This document shows, one piece after another, positions 51,745 through 64,000 of a stretch of DNA of 64,000 nt (within the stretch, counting starts at the first letter, position 1; each line of letters begins with the position of its first letter). The notes under the pieces are model-generated. The model saw only the letters and a program-made list of their open reading frames with translations, was not told the DNA's origin and ran no database searches. The position numbers were made by a program, and so were the translations under genes. Source of the DNA: Atherinomorus stipes (lineage: Eukaryota > Chordata > Actinopteri > Atheriniformes > Atherinidae); NCBI GenBank assembly GCA_023101725.1, contig JALJCO010010476.1:372001-436000 (forward strand). Direction: 5' to 3'.

Positions 51745-52056
51745 TGTGTGTCTGTGTGTTTGTGGGCGCGTTTATGCTACATTATGGGGACCATTTTCAG
51801 TATTTTACCATCACCATGAGGACGTCTTGCATTCGTAGGGACATTTTCCCGGTCCCCACGGGTCCAAACCCCGTTTTGAGGGTCAAGATTAGGTTTTAGA
51901 GATTAAGTTACAGTTAGGATTAGGGAAAGGGTTAGGTTTAGGCAATCAGTTATGGGCATTAGGTTTAGGGTAAGGGGCTAGGGAATGCAATATGTCAATG
52001 GATGTACCCCACAGGGATAGTAAACCAGACATGTGTGTGTGTGTGTGTGTGTAGAC
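51745..52056. repeat. Fish interspersed repeat with degenerate TTAGGG-like units and TG tail
   Basis: Bounded by TG-rich tracts; contains TATGGGGACCATTTTC, then AGGGACATTTTCCCGGTCCC, then repeated GGGTTAGGTTTAGG/ATTAGGTTTAGGG words, then CACAGGGATAGTAAACCAGA and (TG)n at 52032-52053. This layout recurs in many fish genomes as a dispersed repeat. The telomere-like words are degenerate and not tandem enough for an interstitial telomere. Confidence 0.65.
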
Positions 52057-55000
52057 CTTGTGAGCAGAGTGGCACTGCTGGGTTTGACCCCTAAATTGTA
52101 CATCATATTAAAAGAGGGGGGGATCCTGAATGGCTATTAGGCGTACACTGTGGCTACACTGTTCTATAAGGAAATACAGTTTAATCTCCTTTCTCTGTGG
52201 TTTTACTGCATGACAACTGAGGAATTACTGTGATATGACAAAGAAGTATTTATTCACAATATCCTGAGCTCCAGTTCCTTTATTTTTGGCTCCAGGGATT
52301 CAGACTTTCTTGTAATCTTTTAAAGTGGTTTTTGAGTTATAGGCCAGGTTTTCTGGGGTCTTTCAAAGTTTTCTTTGGGTATTGGCTTTTTTATTCTTTT
52401 TTTTTTTTTGTCTCATTTTCTGTCTCTGTTACATATTTTATGTTTTGTTTATCAGCTTAACGCCTCGCTACAAACTACTCTGGCATAGAGCAACAACTTC
52501 AATTAAGCAATGATTTTAAAGGGTGTCCTCAGGCCACTATCAAGCCAATGGCGTCTTTACCAGCAGGGTGTCACAAAGGCACACCATCTGCTCAAATTTC
52601 TTTAGTCACATATACATCAAATTCCAAAAGTAACAGTGTGACAGGCAGAGACTAGTATTTTTGTACCAATAAGGTGATTTTCAGTGACAATTTGCTGATA
52701 ACTTGATATACTGTACCTCAGCATGGTGCATCGTATATTCTTGAAAGGTTAAGCAAACTGACCTTAAAAAAGATAGAGCAGATGAACAGTTTCTGAGTAT
52801 GAGTTTCTCATAAATGGGGGGGAAAGTCAGCAAAAACCTGACACTTACTGTTCACTGATTCCTTGTTAGCAATGGTCTCCATGAAAGGGTTGCCATAAAA
52901 AAAATCTAATTCTTAAATAAGTGAAACAAGGATAAAGATAATGAAACGTTAACATCATTGAAGCAGCGTGGGGTCATCTTGACAAAGAATAGAGCAAAAT
53001 ACAGCCAACAGTGTATGAAGCACGGAGGACTATTCCTGATGATTATTAAAAGAAATGACGAGAAAGCTTATTAGAATTGTACAAACTCTGTCATTTGCTT
53101 ATTTGTTTTCTTCTAAACTGTATTTTGTTTGTAGGTTTCAATAAATGGCAGCAACTATTTCCAGTTCATGAGAAAATGAGGGGTGGCTCAAGACTTTTAC
53201 ACTGTAGTGCATCATAATGTTATTTCACGCCATTTACAGGTGAAGGAAGGGGTGCATCAGATTGCAGCTCTAATGCCATAATTGAACTCTTCCTCTGTGC
53301 AGAAATTTGATTTAATAAATTGTTACCCCCTGCTGCAGCGTTTAAACCAACAGGCCAGGCCTCACAGATGAAACATTAACACATGCAGATGTGGCATTTC
53401 TGCACACTTTCACAAACCTTCTGTCCACCACCTTTGCTGCCTCTGCAAACAGCATAAGGAGACCTGCGGCTCTGAATCAGATCTGATCCTCCTCTTTAAT
53501 TTCTCTGTTGGATACAATGCCTGCCGTCAAGAAGTCTGGGTCATTATTTACTGTGAGGAGGGAAAAAAGGCACTACATGAGGATGAGGTCTGCAGTTACA
53601 ATGCTTTCATTTAACACAGTGCATGGAAGAGGGGTTTGTGAGACCCAGGACAGTCCAGCAGAGAGACACCGAAGCCCTGCAAGTTGATGGAAGACTCTTC
53701 CTTTCAACATTCATATGCTGCTTTGGCACAGACTCAAGAGTAAGATGAGGCGTAATGCCAAGAGCTGCTGGCTTTTATCCAAGTGGCTCATGGATTTCTG
53801 CCAGGGCAGAAGATAGACTTAATGTTTATTAAGTTCATATTATTTGAATTGTTGGCTGTCATATGCAATTAAATAAAAATGTAACCCAAAATATTTCACA
53901 TGAAGAGTATAAACTGCATTCTTGAGGTCAAAATCTGTCATTTACAATTGGTTATGGATTTGACAAGCTAAATAAAGTGAACATTTTATGCAAGCTACAT
54001 CTTAAATCCAAATTTATTTGACTGAAAGCTGCCTTATTTTCCTGTCTTTGATAGAGATTCACCTTCTTTTTTGCTGTTCCAAAGTCACTTGTTTGAGTGG
54101 TCAATTACTATGTTTTTCTCTCCCACAGCCTCACAAAGTCAAATTGATGTTTTCACCGCTCCGTCTTATGGCAATGTTTGTGTGAATTATTCAGTCTTTG
54201 CTTTTATCAGATAACAATAACTTGAAATACCCTAATGCAGAAATAGGAGCAATTGGGTGAAAAAAAAAAAAAAACTCCCAACTCAGTTTTCACCCTCAGT
54301 CTTGTTTCCCATGAAAATAAAACATTGTTCATGTCTGTGGATGGTTGTTTTGCAAAGGAAGCACACAATGCTTTGATTTACAGTAGCAACAGGGATATTT
54401 AATGTGCTTTATAGTAAGAGTTAAAGGGCTGGGTTTCACATAGAACATGACTGCTGAGAGTCGCCCTCTGGACAGTGAAGGCAACACTCTGCCCTGGCTT
54501 TGCTCAGAGGAGGAAACACCTGCAGAAAGCAACATGTTGGTTTGCAGACAAACCTCCATTGTCTATTTTTGCACTGATCAACTATTTCCAAGTAAGGAGG
54601 AATGTGACCTTGTTTAGAATATTTGTAGCTGTGGATATCGCTCAAACTCACCATCGGGGAAAGCCTGACAGAAAGGCAAGCAGCAGCAGTGTTTGATGGT
54701 AGTTTCTGCTGAGGGAAACAGATTGAGGCTTTGGTGTGCAGCAGTCTGACTTCTTTCTACCGTGTGAGAAAGTTTTCTCCCTCCATGCAGCCTGGATGAA
54801 TTAGCCCCAGAGCCAGAGTGTGGACAGCAGCTGGAGTGCAAGAGTCAGCTCTGGCAGTGGTGATAATCAACAGGGAGGATGTGGAGGGAGAAACCCTGAG
54901 GGAGGAGGGGGGGAGTTGTGGTGGTGGGCCTGACTGTGATCTTACAGGCCCAATCAGAGCCCAAGTGGAGTTGAGGCCTCATGCAGTGTAACAGCACACC

Positions 55001-55067
55001 ATCACTCTACATCCTGGACACAGAGCAGGTCTCCTCCCTAACCGGCTACTTAACCCTTTCGCAGTGT

Positions 55068-55112
55068 GTGCGCGTGTGTGGGTGGGTGTGTGTGTGTGTG
55101 AGTGTGTGTGAG
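55068..55112. repeat. (TG)n microsatellite
   Basis: An imperfect TG/GGTG tract in a GC-richer island upstream of dlx1a. Confidence 0.85.
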
Positions 55113-58100
55113 CGAGCATGGCTCCCCCAGCCCTCATTCGCTCATCACTGCACTAATCAGCCTCAGAGACAGCAGCTGCAGGGAGCCCCACTCCTAACCT
55201 GGGCTGGAGAGGCTGTTGTACTCAGCAAGAGGAGAGCAAATACAGAGCTTAGTGTTCTCAACAGGGACCACAGAGCATCCACATGTCCAAAACTGGCTGC
55301 CTCATTTATTGTAGCACATTCAGCCATTAGATAAATAAAATCAGCAGAGACTGTGCCTCTTTATGTAGAGAGGGAGAATCCTTCGTTTGAGTAGTGACAG
55401 TTTTTTGCAGCTTAAATGCAAAAAACAGCTAAATGTGTCACATAGTTTGACCATTTTACCCCCCCAGGAAAATGTTTGATTTATATTAATCGAATCTTCC
55501 ATTAAGCAAAAAGGAGATTTGACATCAATTTGCACATTAACAGCGAACTCAGGAGGCAAAAAAAAGGAAAAATGTTAAAGAGTTATAGGTTTATTAATAT
55601 GAGCTCAATGATTAATTTCTCTCATTCCACATAACTAAATAAATGCAGCAGCTATGCTCGATAATGAAAGAAAGTGATGTGTTTCAGATGAACAGACTGC
55701 CTGTGAAAGTTTGAAATTAGTTGTTAATCTTTATGAAGCTCTGGAGTCATACACTTAGCTATTCACTCTTACAAATGATAAGACTCTTGAAGCACATAAA
55801 AATATGCACATTTTTTATATAAACTGACTTTGAAAATGTTCAAATCTTTATTTTTGATTCTAACCTAGTCTTTAAGGTTAATTATTAGAATAAAATGCAC
55901 ACAATGAAAAATAGGAAATGGTGGTTTTACTCATTAAAATCATAAACCCACTTTCAAATTTATTGCTTCAGTATTTCCAGAGGTTTATATAATGCAGTCT
56001 ATTAATTGATAATTATTATCACAAGTCTTCCTCTAGCACGTGGGACTGTTTCCTGCTTCTGTTTTAACTGCAAAAATAACCAACAAAATATTTGAAGGTT
56101 TTTTCAGTGTCTGCACCCTTATTAGGAGGCAGTTGATCCGTACTACAGCGTTTCAATACTTATTCTGGCCTGGTGATACCAATAAAGAGACTTACTTTTA
56201 ATTAAGTTCTCACCACTGTCTCTGATTAAAAAACCAAAGGCTGCTCAGTTTGTTCTTCCAGTTGTAAAGCTGATACTGACAAAAGATCTTTAGGCACTGA
56301 TTTTATGAGATAAACGGTACGAGAGGTTCAAGTGTAACTAAGCATTTCATTTGATTTGTTTTTGGAGTAAAACAGAAATCAGTCGAGTAAAAAGTATATT
56401 CTCTTGCTAAATGTAGACATTCTGTGTAAACAGAAGTCCACATTAATGGTGTATTTATCTGTCTCTTCACTGCACAGCTTGAGTGGCCTCAATAAATCAG
56501 AGTGAGTTTAAATAAAGGCACGATGAATGTTAAGGGAAAATAATGATGCACTGTATTTACTCCCTAAAAGTCCCTACAGTGCAGCAGTTGTGGCTTATCC
56601 TCACTAAATCAGACTGCAGGTCAGGCCAGCTCAGAGGTTGCACGCGACCAGCGGTTCATCAGCGTGTGTGTGACATTCGGCCATGATGAAGGGTGTGGAG
56701 GAACGTCCGGACAGGTAGGGTCAGAGCCGGGTCTGATTACACAGCTGCTGATCCTCCATAAAAACTCAGAGACGGACCAGCAGCCCTTTCCTGTTGCAAG
56801 ACCTTAAATCCATGCATCTGCTAATAAAACAGACCTCAGATATTGTACAACATACTGCTTTCTGCTCCAGTGCACACAAGTGTAGCCCCAAAGCTAACTT
56901 GGATTTAAGGGTAGCACTATGGAGCATTTTGCATAAGTGTAAACTGAGTAAAGGCAGCAACCACAAATGAATAACACAAGTTCAACGTCTGTGCAAAGCA
57001 CAGCCCAAGAAATATTTCTACCACAAATATGAGTAGATACTGGTAGAGCTGATGCGATCTCTGCAGCTTGACATGACATGAAGCAGAGATTTTACATTGC
57101 CTGTCAAATATACAGGAAAAAAAATCAATGCATCTTGACAGCGTTACATAAAGAGCCTTTGTGTCTTGGTATTTCTTTTCTGCCTGTGTACTTTTGTCTG
57201 GGGTGCAGCGAGTCGCTCTTGAGGCCCAGAGGGAGCAGTGCTGGCGAGAACAATGTGGGAATCTGAGGAGGCAAAAGGCACATGTTGTCTTTTCTCTGCA
57301 GTTTCTGCAGTGACTCCAAACAGAGACTACATCTTCACACACCATTTCATACAGCAACACCATCCATCACAGCAGGCGGATAATAGAGCGCACCTTTGAC
57401 ACAAATCCTCAACTTGACCCCTGAATTCTTCTGGCATGAAGATCCAAAACAAAGGATTAATGTTCAGGGCTAAGATAGCATCGATTTAGCACAATATTAT
57501 TTTTGGCTGTATTCAAATACTGAAATTTTATTTTTCCAATCAAACCCCCCCCCACCTTTTTTTTTTTTAGACATTATCATTTTCAGTGCTTCCATATATT
57601 TTGTGGCTTTAGAATAGAATTGATAAATTGAGATTTAAGTGCACAAATGCATCAAGCACTTATTCAACATACTCCAACTAAGTGCACCCATCTGCACACA
57701 ATTAAGTGGAGCAGTTCACATTTGCAATTTCATGGGAATATCAGAAAACAGATTTTGGGGAAACTGATCAAGCACTGAAAACAGCAGCACATATATAATA
57801 AGATAATGGCTGAAACATCATAGCTTAGAGGCGTTCTTGAGCAGAGGTGACCGCCTCGGTGCCTGAGATTGGTGTGTCTACATCGGCCAACGCCACTCCA
57901 GGCTCCAACCTGCAGAGCCTCAGGCATGGCTGCATGCAACAGCCTCCCACTCTCCCTCTCTCCCAGAAGAGGAGCAGCAGTAGCTCAGAGCTGCCCGGGC
58001 TGGGAGGTGAACAAGTGGGTCTTTGAGGAGCCCTCTGCCAGTCAGACAGAGAGCTCCAGGCCTCCAGCCCTCAGGGGTTAACCTCTCAGACTGCCAAGCA

Positions 58101-61100
58101 AAATACTGCAAGAGGCTCGCAATTACAGAGACAGTCAAAGGCCACACGCAATTTCCAGAGCTATTTACACAGTCAGAAGGCCCCCCTCCAGACCTGCCAA
58201 GAATAGGCAGAATTAAGATGGCAGAGAGAGGGAGGGTAGGCTTTTAAACACCTTTTGAGCTCTGGCGGCTTTAATCCATTCACAAAGCAACTGATGACAG
58301 TCTGTCTGAAATATAGGAGCTATGAAGTATGTATAGAAGACAGGATATACATCTACAAATGCATTTATAAATTCACGAAGCCCATACACAGAGGGTCACC
58401 TGCTAAATTTCTCAGTAAACAAAATGGGATCTTTGTGACCCATGTAATTTTCTAAGAAATGAATAAAGACTCTGATCAAATGTCTAAGATACAATGTTGA
58501 AACAATCATTTTTAGACAATTAAAGAAATGAATGACTTCATATGTGAAATCATGAAAATAATCGAAACCAATATTATCAAAATCCTGTAGGTGAGTGATT
58601 GTCACTTTATTTTTTATTGTGGTCTATTTGTGCCTAATTGTGCTTGTTTTCTGGCATAGTTTTGGTTGTTTGGCACCCTGCTTGCTTTGTGCCACATGTT
58701 ATGTCTTTGTTTGGTTGTTTTTTGTGTACTTGTAATTCATTTTGGCCTTTTAACTTTCCTTTTTGGTCACTTCTCATCCATCTATGGTTGTCTTGTTGCT
58801 CATTTTACTTGCCTGTTTGCTTTGTTTGTTTGTTTGCTTGCTTTGTTTAGCACCTATGGGTTTGGTTAATTTCTCATTTAACATAATTTTCCATCTCATT
58901 TTGGTTGCTTTGTGTCTGTTTGGCTTAATTGAAGTATACATATGTTGCCCATAACTCATCTGCGATCTAATACTGCGGCTCCCAAACTAAACCCTAAATT
59001 CCTCTCAATGTACATCTGGAAAGTAACTAGAAGAAAAATAATCAGCAATGTTTTTGTTTTGTTTGTTCAAACATTTCCACAATCAAGCTCTCTTTCTTTG
59101 AAATATTGTATTTCTTTATGTTATCAGGGCATGTAAAATGTTTCAAGTAAAACAATCTGAGGCAGAATGACTTCAGCCCTACAGCAAGCACAGTTTTAAA
59201 ATGAAGGGGAGACACTAATCTAAGGAACCAAAGACTATGCAGGTTTTCCATGGTAAAATAACATTTCTTTGATGGTTCACTAATTCCTTTTGTCTTACAG
59301 CATACACGCCTAATCCGTGGCTGATTTGTAAGGTCAAAGCTTGCAATGTCAATTTCAGCTTCCAGTTACCATTCCTGGTTACCATCCTCTTGTACATTAG
59401 GCAACAAGTCCACTAGCATGCATAGGTCCGTGTATGGAGGGGTTGTGGAGTGAGTCCCTTCAACAGAAAAAAAAAAGAAAGCACCTCCCTAGCAGGTCAG
59501 TGCAGGAACCCCACTGCCCCACCCTCCCAGGAGACCCGAGCAGCCTCTAACCTGCACAGCTGTTTTCCAGGTCTAGAGCCTCTCCAGAGCTCAGCAGTTC
59601 CTTCTGCTTTTGGGACCGCCTGCCCGGGGGGGCCACAGAGCTCCAATAATAACAACATCCAACATGCGGGCCAGGGGTCAGGCTCAAATCGTGACCCTCC
59701 CCATCACAGCATCAGAACCTGGACAGGAGCCAGGACACGGAGCCATGCTGCAGCTTAGGAGAGGTGCAGGGTGGGCGTGTGGGCGGCTGGAGCGTTCAGC
59801 TCTCCTTTCACTTCCTGCTTAACGCTTCACCATGTTACCACTAGTCTGCGAGTGGAGGAGGGGGATGGAGGAACACCTCTTTGGATATAGATGGAGGAGG
59901 CAGACTTAAAAACATGGTAGATGTAAAATTATGAATGTCATAACGGAAAAGTATAGTGCGACTGAAAAGCTGTGGACTGGGAGAAAGTAGCAGCGGGGTG
60001 AAAGTATCCGTTTTAACCCCTAAAAAAAAAATAGATATGTTGTTTTTTTTGTTTGTTTTCTTTGTCATAAGAAACAGAAAACTGGCATTCAGGTACCTCT
60101 GCTTGTGTTAAAACTGAACCAGTATGTTCCTGCCCCAAATAACAACCCTGAATTTGTTATGTTCAGATGTTAAGAGTACAACTCACATCTCCAACCCAGT
60201 CAGGTCTCACAGGTCGGCCAGCGGTGCACTCATGGTTTCTCACACGCTCCATACGATGGGGAATACTTGGCCCTAATTAGTACAGAGCATCTGGCAAATG
60301 TCAGTGTGTCTATGTGAGCAGCATTCCTATTTACTTAGTAAGCTTGGTTTTAGCTGGAACAAACACAGTGAAAGCTTTGCAGTGCTTCAAACTGAGGTCC
60401 TGAGAGAGTTGTGGGATCATTTTATGGGTGACATACAGTATATGTAATGTTATAATGGCTGTCTTACTAGCAACTGAGTGTTGTGTACAGTTCAGGTTTA
60501 CTGAGCTTTTCTCATGCTGCTGGAGGGTTCACACACTCTCACCAACATATTCATTACTTATACTGCTCAACTTGAATGTTCAAAACACTGACAAATAAAG
60601 TATTCAATGCAGTTTAACTTGTTCTCTGCTGGAAAAACCTGCATCTAGGCAGTCATGGAAGTTCCTTTAACTTCAGGTAAATAGGATTGATCCAAGGATC
60701 AATAGTTTAAAAAACCAACACTAAAGCTGGATTTGGATCAATACTAATATTATGAGATAAATACTTTAGTTTCAACTTCTTTTGTATGTGAGGTTAAATA
60801 AGCTTATAGAATAATATTTTAGATATCAAACAAAGAGGGGACATTTGTGAGGGGACGTGTGACTGCATGACTTTCTCAAAGGACAGAGTTTTAAAGTATT
60901 AGTTCTCCAGCAATAATTACATGCAGATTTAATGCCAACAAAAGCAACAAAACAAAAAAAAAAACTTTTATCTTTATTGCCAATAAACTCTGCTGTGAGG
61001 TTTAAAATGGACATGTTTTAACTAAATGATCATAATTTCATAATAACTGAATGTCAAAATCTCGAACATGAATTTAATTATAAAGTTGTATACATTTTTA

Positions 61101-62025
61101 GCATAATGAATAATAATAGTGAATGCATACACTTCATAAATCATGACACACTCGCACATGAATGCACGTGAGCAACTTTCATAAGTTAAAAAAATGGTAG
61201 TGATATCAGAGTGTGCAATAGCTACTAACTCTATTGAAGCGATGCCAAGTGTTACAGGACTGCACACCACAAATATTGACACTTACCTAAACATTTTTCT
61301 AACACTCCCCTACATTAGTAACCTCCCAGCAAGCAGAAGACTCAGCTAACAAAGAGCTCCAAGAATCTGACGCAGAGGCTGAGGCTTTCACCACCAAACT
61401 ACCCAGATTTCAGTGATGGGATATGGTGACATTGTGAGAAGCAAGTCCAATCCACAAACATGCAATTACACAACCCACAGCAAAACACCAGAGAATCTAC
61501 TGTTAAAGTCCTGGTTCCAGACACCCCAGAACTCCCTAAAATGTTCCTAGTTCACACCTTTACTGGTCAGAGCTTCATTATGAGAAGAACTTTATCACCA
61601 TTGAAGTGATTAGGTATGGTGTATAAACCCAAATAGGGAGCAACAAAGGAGTCTGCAGTGAACATTTGTCATTTGTGAGGGGGTCAAACTCACTTTCCAT
61701 GGTCCATATTGCTGCAAGTAATCTAGCTTTCCAATCCCTCGTTCATCTTTAAGAAGACTTAAACGATATCACTTCAGGCTGACATTTACTATAACTTGAA
61801 AGTGCTCACGAGTCATATTTCCCTTCGGCTGCCTGTAGGGAGTTAAGAGGATGTTTTTGTGGGTGATATTTCAGGGTTTGATCTAAAACCTATTTGTTCA
61901 TTTTGTTTGGAGGACTAGCCGAGCTCTCATTAACTTCCCACGGAAGATATCACAAGCAAAGCAACAGACCACCATTTAATCTTCATATGACTGTTAAATC
62001 ATTCATTTTTATCACCTGGCATAAC

Positions 62026-62580
62026 TTAAAGGGGAAGTTCAGTTTTTTCAACCTGGATCTATTTTCTAGTATGAAATACGTTCATTTACTCACCCAGACA
62101 GTTTCGGTGCAACTTGAATTCCTTCAGGAGATATTTAGATCCACCTGAGATCAGCGTATGTCCAATATAATGTAAATGATGCGGGTAACCTCATGCAGCC
62201 TCTAAACAAGGCTTTATCTGACACAAACTCTAGCTGGACCCCCCCTGTGAGCTCAAAGCGGCATTGAGTTGCTTATTTGTGGCGATTCATCCTCATTTAC
62301 AGACATTTACTTGCTCACAGGGGGGGGGGGGGGGGTTCGACGAATGTTTTGTAACAAAACATTGGTGAAATGAAGGATTTTGTGGCAGATAATGCCTTAT
62401 TTAGAGGCTGCATGAGGCCCGCATCACTTACATTGTATTGGACATGCGCTGATCTCAAGTGGATCTAAATATCTCCTGAAGGAATTCAGGTTACACCAAA
62501 ACTGTCTGGGTGAGTAAATGAACGTATTTCATGCTAGAAAATAGGTCCAGGTTGGAAAAAAAAAACAACTTCCCCTTTAA
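62026..62580. mobile_element. Foldback MITE with ~195-bp inverted arms
   Basis: The left arm (62026-62220) and the reverse complement of the right arm (62385-62580) match over nearly their whole length; examples of shared words are TTAAAGGGGAAGTT, CATTTACTCACCCAGACAGT and ATTCCTTCAGGAGATATTTA. The loop of about 165 bp includes a G16 run (62320-62335). Both ends are TTAA followed by AGGGGAAG, consistent with a TTAA target duplication, but other assignments are possible. Non-coding. Confidence 0.9.
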
Positions 62581-64000
62581 ATTGGACTTCTGTTCCTGTA
62601 AGTTCTGTGCTTCAGTCTGTCTTCACGTGTTTAGCTGCCACTGCTATTAGGCCCACTCTGCAAGTAAACATTTTTCCTCCCTGAGTGTTGCCATAAATGA
62701 CCCACCACTCTGTCTACTCATTGTACACATTTATTAAATCCTTAACAGAGCACTCTGTTTTTACAAAGTGATCCAAAATGTAAACACCCAGGTGAAATGC
62801 AGGTTGGGCAGCACACATACTGTGAAGCTACAGTAGAGCAGAAGACAGGCAGAGTTTAGTCCAGCTGGCTTGATCTGAGCCCAGATCTCAAAGCTGACAT
62901 GATTACACAGAGGCTTCCTGTCTCCGCAACCCCGATACCATCTCAGTCTGACTTCTCGCTCCCCTCCCATACGGCTCAGTCCCAACCTCAGATAGCAGCA
63001 ATTACAGCCTAATGGGACAGTCTGAATTAGAAAACTACATCTAGCAAAGCACATGTTCATCCAACTCCACAGCATGGCTCATTTAAGAGATTAATACACA
63101 GCCTGGCCTTGCAGCACAAGAAACACCAGTCTTAGGAAAAAAAGACAGCAGCTCAGTCAAGGAGTCTATTCATGTGCAGATCACAACATAAAGCCTACTG
63201 TTACTGTGGATTTTCTTTCTTTTTTTTAAAGATACAATTAAATTGTCCATGCTGCGTATAACACTGGCACATGAATGTTTTCTTCATTTCATAATTACTC
63301 TCAACTAATTCATAGTTAAAACACACAAGCTGGAAATTAGTCTTCACTGGATTTTCAACTAACTTCCTGGTGGAGGTTGTTTAATGTCACATTTTAGGGA
63401 CTACACATGGAGCAAATGAAAACCAAACGCAACAGCAGGTTCCAGTCAGTGTGATTTATGTAGCAGGATGACTTAAAAAAGCTAGGGGTCATTTGCATTT
63501 GTTCAAGTCAATTAAATTAGCACAACAGAAAGGAAGCGGGACAAAAACAATGCAAATTAAGATTGTCAATGGACTTCATCATCTTTAACAGCTGTAAAGA
63601 AGGAAAAGATTATCATACAAGGACGCATCAGTCGTGATAAAAATTACTTGTCATGCAGCTGCTCACTCACTGTCAATCACAATAACAAAATCCAGCGCTT
63701 TATCCGCACCAACTGGTCTATTTTCATGTCATCTGAATAAAAATATGGCTTCAGGAACGCCCGATTTGCAGCAAACCATGATCCAAATTCATCTAGCCCA
63801 CAGATGCTCAAACAACCAAAAGGAAATTAATCATCGTGATGACGTCATTTACTCAAAACCATCATGAACATCATTTTTGTTGTGAGGATTAAAGATTCCT
63901 TCTGTGAACATCTAAATAAATTTCAAAGGGAACTTTACAAAAACAAATGCTGTTTAAATCTGCACAGCTTGATAAGCCGTGTCATGTTTGTGGCGAGAGG

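Larger units (their letters stand above)
42741..64000. other. Gene-free region upstream of dlx1a
   Basis: About 21 kb with no recognisable protein-coding exon on either strand; I specifically looked for metap1d motifs (the expected neighbour) and did not see them. Contents: homeodomain motif clusters near 47.3-47.6 kb, a TALE motif cluster near 50.5-50.7 kb, a TTAGGG-like repeat (51745-52056), TG repeats, a foldback transposon (62026-62580), and GC-richer islands near 44.6-44.9, 54.7-55.3, 57.9-58.2 and 59.5-59.8 kb of unknown role. Confidence 0.55.

Noticed and set aside
51900..51990. Possible interstitial telomere
   Set aside because: TTAGGG-like words are irregular and embedded in a known type of dispersed fish repeat.
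56917..57363. 148-codon minus-strand frame with many Cys
   Set aside because: No start context, domain or splice signals; other frames of similar length overlap it. Checked for metap1d similarity and none seen.

Overview
The window reads as a chromosome segment of a teleost fish, probably a spiny-rayed (percomorph) species. The evidence is vertebrate exon/intron structure, fish-type interspersed repeats, long AT-rich intergenic DNA and a diagnostic gene block: an integrin alpha-6 gene (minus strand), dlx2 (plus) and dlx1 (minus). This matches the vertebrate ITGA6-DLX2-DLX1 order. The 'a' paralogue names (itga6a, dlx2a, dlx1a) are inferred from the fact that both dlx1 and dlx2 are present, and are not proven by a tree.

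Layout. 1-19275: the 5' part of itga6a, read on the minus strand. I could place 17 coding exons encoding about 767 residues (signal peptide, beta-propeller, thigh and start of the calf region); the remainder lies beyond the left edge. Intron 1 (about 11.2 kb) and several smaller introns are filled with transposon debris and microsatellites. 19276-33180: about 14 kb between the divergent itga6a and dlx2a genes, holding a hAT-like element with a second element nested in it, and one unexplained open reading stretch bounded by splice-like sites. 33181-35530: dlx2a, three exons, 275 aa. 35531-41220: the convergent dlx2a-dlx1a interval, where vertebrates carry the I12a and I12b forebrain/branchial-arch enhancers; two motif-rich blocks are proposed as the counterparts. 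41221-42740: dlx1a, three exons, 253 aa, with a GC-AG second intron and two promoter CCAAT boxes. 42740-64000: about 21 kb upstream of dlx1a without a recognisable protein-coding exon, but with clusters of homeodomain and TALE motifs, a degenerate TTAGGG-like repeat and a 555-bp foldback element.

How the parts fit. dlx1a and dlx2a encode homeodomain transcription factors that in vertebrates are co-expressed in ventral forebrain and pharyngeal arches under shared intergenic and upstream enhancers. That explains both the tail-to-tail arrangement and the retained non-coding DNA around them. itga6a is a laminin-receptor subunit that travels with the pair in synteny rather than sharing a pathway. 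I found no undescribed multi-gene system. The points that most deserve a second look are the GC-AG intron, the candidate enhancers and motif clusters, two unassigned exon-like reading frames, and the well-preserved transposons. All exon boundaries were read by eye from splice consensus and reading-frame continuity, without alignment software.
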